From: an uncultured Litorivicinus sp.
GTDB lineage: Bacteria; Pseudomonadota; Gammaproteobacteria; Pseudomonadales; Litorivicinaceae
Reading direction: 5' to 3'
DNA: 8,137 bases
Assembly: GCA_938091715.1 (NCBI GenBank)
Contig: CALKMT010000061.1
Coordinates: 1-8,137, forward strand
Shown: piece by piece, positions 5,605 to 8,137 of the stretch
How positions within the stretch are numbered: the first letter of the stretch is position 1
How the letters are laid out: every line of letters begins with the position of its first letter
Position numbers and translations under genes: made by a program
Notes under the pieces: model-generated
Database searches by the model: none
What the model saw: only the letters and a program-made list of their open reading frames with translations
What the model was told of the DNA's origin: nothing

Positions 5605-6498
5605 ATGGACTATTTATCCCGCTTACCGCTGTTTATCCGTGTCGCAAAAATGGGCAGCTTCGCCGCCGTGGCGCGGGAGTTAGACATGACCCCCTCCGCA
5701 GTCAGCAAGCAGATCCAGCGCCTCGAGGGTGAGTTGGGAGTGCGGCTGTTTCAGCGCACCACGCGCAAGCTGGCGTTAACGGAAGACGGTCACCGATTCT
5801 TCGAGCGCTCGGCGGCATTGATTGAAGGGCTGCAACTGGCCACTGACGAGCTTCGCGATCGTCAAGGTACCGTGGCCGGGCGTTTGCGCATATCGGTACC
5901 GATTGCGCTGTTGGACGCGGGGCTGGCAGAAATATTTGCCGAGTTTGCAGATCAGAATCCGGATCTTGAGCTGCAAGTCGAGGGTGCCGAACATCTGGTT
6001 GATATGCTGGACGAGGGGTTTGACGTGGCGATCCGGGTAGGCAGTTTGGAAGACAGCTCCTTGGTCGCCCGGCAATTGGCGCCTTCACCGATGTGGGTGT
6101 TGGCCAGCCCAGATTTTGTCGCCCGTCACGGTGTGCCGGATTCGCCCAGCGATTGGGCCGAGGCGCCCTTGGTTGCCTATACCGGCAACGCACGCAAGCT
6201 GTTCCAGTTTTCCCGCGCAGATGAGTGGGTTGAGCAAAGTTATACCGGCCGGATTGGGGGCAATCACGGTGCGTTTTTGCGACAGATGGCGATCCAAGGA
6301 TTGGGCTTTGCGATTTTGCCCAGTTTTTTGGCTCGAGACTGGTTAGAGCAGGGGCAAGTTGTGCGCCTGTTAGCAGACTGGACAGTCCAACCCGAACGAA
6401 AGATCTGGGCGGTCTATCCTCATCGTCAGCACCTGCCGTCGCGGGTGCGGGCCCTGATCGATCACCTAGTAGAGGGATTTCAGCGGGGCGTGACATGA
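5605..6498 (+). CDS. LysR-family transcriptional regulator
   Basis: This is a DNA-binding regulator of 297 residues, normal for LysR. The N-terminal winged helix-turn-helix covers about 1-60 (FIRVAKMGSFAAVARELDM, then PSAVSKQIQRLEGELGVRLF and RTTRKLALTEDG). A helical linker follows at about 62-90, then the periplasmic-binding-protein-like effector domain from GRLRISVP (92-99) onward, with GFDVAIRVG at 138-146 and GLGFAILPS at 232-240. This pattern resembles the large CrgA/DhcR-like branch, whose ligands vary widely. The ATG at 5605 is chosen because GAGG at 5596-5599 lies 5 nt upstream and the protein then starts with the usual MDYLSRLPLF; the upstream in-frame GTG at 5566 adds 13 unrelated residues. 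It is divergent from amt and lies 19 nt before the glycosyltransferase gene, so it could control either side or itself. Confidence 0.93.
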   Translation: MDYLSRLPLFIRVAKMGSFAAVARELDMTPSAVSKQIQRLEGELGVRLFQRTTRKLALTEDGHRFFERSAALIEGLQLATDELRDRQGTVAGRLRISVPIALLDAGLAEIFAEFADQNPDLELQVEGAEHLVDMLDEGFDVAIRVGSLEDSSLVARQLAPSPMWVLASPDFVARHGVPDSPSDWAEAPLVAYTGNARKLFQFSRADEWVEQSYTGRIGGNHGAFLRQMAIQGLGFAILPSFLARDWLEQGQVVRLLADWTVQPERKIWAVYPHRQHLPSRVRALIDHLVEGFQRGVT

Positions 6499-6517
6499 CG
6501 TAAGTTGAGGTGCCAGT

Positions 6518-7624
6518 GTGAGCGAGCGGTTGGATGGTCTTCGAGTATTAACAATATCTGCCTACGACGCCGAGCCAGCTCTGTACTGGCAGCATCGTTT
6601 CCGTGACATGTTCCCCGGGGCTCAATGGACCCACATTGGTTTGCAGCCCGACCATTTCAGTTGGCGCGTACGGGGCAACGCACTTCGCTTGGCGCATCAT
6701 TATGCCGACGAGCTGGGCCGTGGTTATGACCTGATCATCGTGACCAGTTTGGTGGACTTGGCGACGCTGCGAGGCTTGGCTCCCAAGATCATTGCGACCC
6801 CGACACTGGTTTATTTTTACGAAAATCCCTTTAGCTATTCCGAGAATAATCGCTCTTACGGTGCCTCGGATGCTCAGATGACGGCCATGTATACCGCGCT
6901 CGCTTCGGATCAATGCATCTTTAACAGCCGCCATAATCTGTCCAGTTTTATGTCGGGCATTGCGGCCATGGTCGACAAGATGCCAGAGGAGTTTCCCCCG
7001 GGGCTGGTCCAGCAACTGTTGGCCAAAAGCGTTGAAATTCCTTTGCCCCTGGCAGAGGACGTGTTTGCCGACGCGCAGCCGGCGAGTGAGCAGGGCAGCC
7101 TGCGTATTCTGTGGAATCATCGCTGGGGATTTGACAAAGGACCCGAGCGGTTACTGGCTTTTGTCAAAAAGCTCGATCAATCCGATCTTGATGCCAAGCT
7201 GGTCTTGACCGGGTATCGAACCCAACAAATTCCACTCAGCATGGCCGAGGTCGAGAATAACCATGGCCGGCGGATTGCACTGAGTCAGTACGAATCGGAT
7301 CGGCAACTGTACCGTGCCCGGATGGCCAATGCCGATGTGGTGCTCTCGACATCCCGGCATGACTTTCAGGGCATTGATGTGATGGAGGCCGCCGCGATGC
7401 AATGTGTGCCGTTGCTTCCGGATCGTCTCAGTTATCCGGAATTTTTCCCCGATCTGCCGCGCTATCACTCGACACCGGACATTGATAATGAAGCGAATAA
7501 CGCGGTGGCCCTGCTGCGTCAGTGGAGAGACGGTGGATTTCCGCCAGCGCCTGACATGACGCCGTATCGGATTGCGGCGCTTGAGCAGCGATACGAGGCT
7601 GTCATAGACTCCATGCTCCCCTGA
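6518..7624 (+). CDS. Glycosyltransferase related to tRNA-queuosine mannosyltransferase (DUF3524/GT4)
   Basis: This 368-residue GT4-type enzyme carries the DUF3524 N-terminal domain of the QTMAN/GTDC1 family. Vertebrate QTMAN transfers mannose from GDP-mannose to queuosine in tRNA-Asp. Matching blocks, in order, are FSWRVRGNA at 47-55 (human WHWRAR), YFYENPFSYSEN at 99-110 (human YFHENQLIYP), IFNSRHNLSSF at 134-144, LWNHRWGFDKGPE at 198-210 (GT-B linker and donor lobe start), and HDFQGIDVMEAA at 281-292 followed by PLLPDRLSYPEFFP at 298-311 (donor-binding Glu region). The GTG start at 6518 has GAGG at 6507-6510 with a 7-nt spacer. No signal or membrane segment is seen, so it should be cytosolic. 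It sits between the LysR gene and the VOC gene, 15 nt from the latter. Family membership is clear; mannose donor and queuosine acceptor in this organism are inference, and another acceptor is possible. Confidence 0.85.
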   Translation: MSERLDGLRVLTISAYDAEPALYWQHRFRDMFPGAQWTHIGLQPDHFSWRVRGNALRLAHHYADELGRGYDLIIVTSLVDLATLRGLAPKIIATPTLVYFYENPFSYSENNRSYGASDAQMTAMYTALASDQCIFNSRHNLSSFMSGIAAMVDKMPEEFPPGLVQQLLAKSVEIPLPLAEDVFADAQPASEQGSLRILWNHRWGFDKGPERLLAFVKKLDQSDLDAKLVLTGYRTQQIPLSMAEVENNHGRRIALSQYESDRQLYRARMANADVVLSTSRHDFQGIDVMEAAAMQCVPLLPDRLSYPEFFPDLPRYHSTPDIDNEANNAVALLRQWRDGGFPPAPDMTPYRIAALEQRYEAVIDSMLP

Positions 7625-7639
7625 ACTCTGGAGCGCATT

Positions 7640-8050
7640 ATGTTGCAACCTTTCCACCTCGCCATCCCTGTGGATGATTTGGTCGCCGCGCGTCAGTTTT
7701 ACGGAGAATTAATGGGCTGCGATGAGGGTCGCTCGTCTGAGCAGTGGATTGACTGGAACTTTTTTGGGCACCAGTTAGTAACCCATGTGTCGCCTAAAGC
7801 CGATGAAATTCATAATCCGGTGGACGGTCAGTCGGTACCGGTACCGCATTTTGGCGTGGTTTTGGGCTGGGACGACTGGCACAGCCTGGCTGCTCGATTG
7901 GAACAGGCGGGTTGTGAATTTGTCATTCAGCCAGGGATTCGTTTCGCCGGGTTGCCCGGCGAGCAAGCCACCTTTTTCCTTTACGACCCTGCCCGAAACG
8001 CCCTGGAATTTAAGGCGTTTCGCGACATGGATCAGCTGTTCGCAACCTAG
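7640..8050 (+). CDS. VOC-superfamily (glyoxalase/dioxygenase-fold) protein
   Basis: This is a 136-residue single-unit vicinal-oxygen-chelate protein made of two beta-alpha-beta-beta-beta modules. Module one starts FHLAIPVDDLVAARQFY and module two contains VPVPHFGVVLGWDDW, ending in DPARNALEFKAF. Candidate metal ligands are His6, His70 and Glu123, the usual spacing for this superfamily, so a metal-dependent activity is likely. The stretch GRSSEQWIDWNFFGHQLVTH and the RFAGLPGEQATFFLYDP block look like those of a widespread, uncharacterised group of small VOC proteins, rather than true glyoxalase I or a ring-cleaving dioxygenase. The ATG at 7640 has GGAG at 7630-7633 with a 6-nt spacer. It follows the glycosyltransferase gene by 15 nt and probably shares its mRNA. 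The stop TAG shares CTAG with the stop of the convergent gene. The substrate is unknown. Confidence 0.88.
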   Translation: MLQPFHLAIPVDDLVAARQFYGELMGCDEGRSSEQWIDWNFFGHQLVTHVSPKADEIHNPVDGQSVPVPHFGVVLGWDDWHSLAARLEQAGCEFVIQPGIRFAGLPGEQATFFLYDPARNALEFKAFRDMDQLFAT

Positions 8051-8137
8051 GCCTCGCGGGCCAAGCTGTCGACGGCGGCCATCGCACTGATATTGACGAT
8101 GCCGCGCACGGTTACTGCGCTAGTGGTGATGTGAACC
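8047..8137 (-). CDS. C-terminal end of a gene, probably phosphate acetyl/butyryltransferase
   Basis: An open frame enters from the right edge on the minus strand and ends with TAG at 8049-8047. The 29 residues read VHITTSAVTVRGIVNIS followed by AMAAVDSLAREA. The pattern VTVRGIVNISAMAAVDS resembles the last helix of phosphate acetyltransferases and of enoyl-CoA hydratase/phosphate acetyltransferase fusions, which end with a (S/T)VRxIVNxxAxAVVDxQ-like stretch. If right, the enzyme interconverts acetyl-CoA and acetyl phosphate. That the stretch is coding is supported by the in-frame stop exactly abutting the VOC gene, as at the other convergent junctions here, and by the protein-like sequence. 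The family call rests on one short motif recalled from memory and should be treated as tentative; the rest of the gene lies outside the window. Confidence 0.5.
   Translation of the reverse strand, partial: VHITTSAVTVRGIVNISAMAAVDSLAREA

Noticed and set aside
5702..6496. A 264-codon open frame on the minus strand opposite the LysR gene
   Set aside because: It is Arg/Pro/Ala-rich with no recognisable domain and is fully covered by a well-supported LysR gene, so it is a high-GC shadow frame.
7833..7846. The 14-bp perfect palindrome CGGTACCGGTACCG
   Set aside because: It lies within the VOC gene and follows from coding Val-Pro-Val-Pro beside a conserved His; no regulatory role is suggested by the position.
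1..8137. CRISPR arrays, insertion sequences, tRNA or rRNA genes, integration sites
   Set aside because: No regularly spaced repeats, transposase or integrase sequence, or cloverleaf-like stretch was seen; nearly every base is accounted for by protein genes.

Overview
The window reads as ordinary, densely packed chromosome of a GC-rich gammaproteobacterium. The evidence is a thrC-recJ junction, a CsrA-type regulator, a YhbQ-like GIY-YIG protein, a LysR regulator and a possible sigma-54 promoter in front of an ammonium channel gene. A marine Oceanospirillales-like lineage is plausible, but the sequence alone does not fix a genus. I see no rRNA, tRNA, insertion sequence, phage gene or CRISPR array.

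Layout, left to right. (1) 1-2056, plus strand: the 3' end of threonine synthase (thrC), then after 2 nt a full-length recJ exonuclease gene. (2) 2053-2262, minus strand: a short, divergent csrA with an acidic tail, whose stop overlaps that of recJ. (3) 2263-2399: a divergent regulatory gap with two inverted repeats. (4) 2400-4191, plus strand: a tight cluster of an IclR-family regulator, a C-factor-like short-chain dehydrogenase and a small GIY-YIG protein that starts with TTG inside the dehydrogenase stop. (5) 4184-5407, minus strand: an Amt/MEP ammonium channel with a TTG start, its stop overlapping the GIY-YIG gene by 8 nt. (6) 5408-5604: a second divergent regulatory gap, with a sigma-54-like -24/-12 element facing amt and several dyads. 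(7) 5605-8050, plus strand: a LysR regulator, a DUF3524/GT4 glycosyltransferase related to eukaryotic tRNA-queuosine mannosyltransferase (QTMAN/GTDC1), and a VOC (glyoxalase-fold) protein, all closely spaced. (8) 8047-8137, minus strand: the last 29 codons of a gene whose end resembles phosphate acetyltransferase.

How the genes may work together. The IclR regulator probably controls its neighbours and possibly itself. Amt probably answers to nitrogen limitation through RpoN. The LysR-glycosyltransferase-VOC run looks like one transcription unit and is the least understood part. All three convergent gene pairs overlap at their stop codons, so any terminator must lie inside the opposing gene. 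One strong stem just past the amt stop fits that.

The best leads are the bacterial QTMAN-like enzyme and its operon, the sigma-54 element upstream of amt, the paired repeats between csrA and the IclR gene, and the divergent CsrA. I found no clearly new multi-gene system. Most genes belong to recognisable families.
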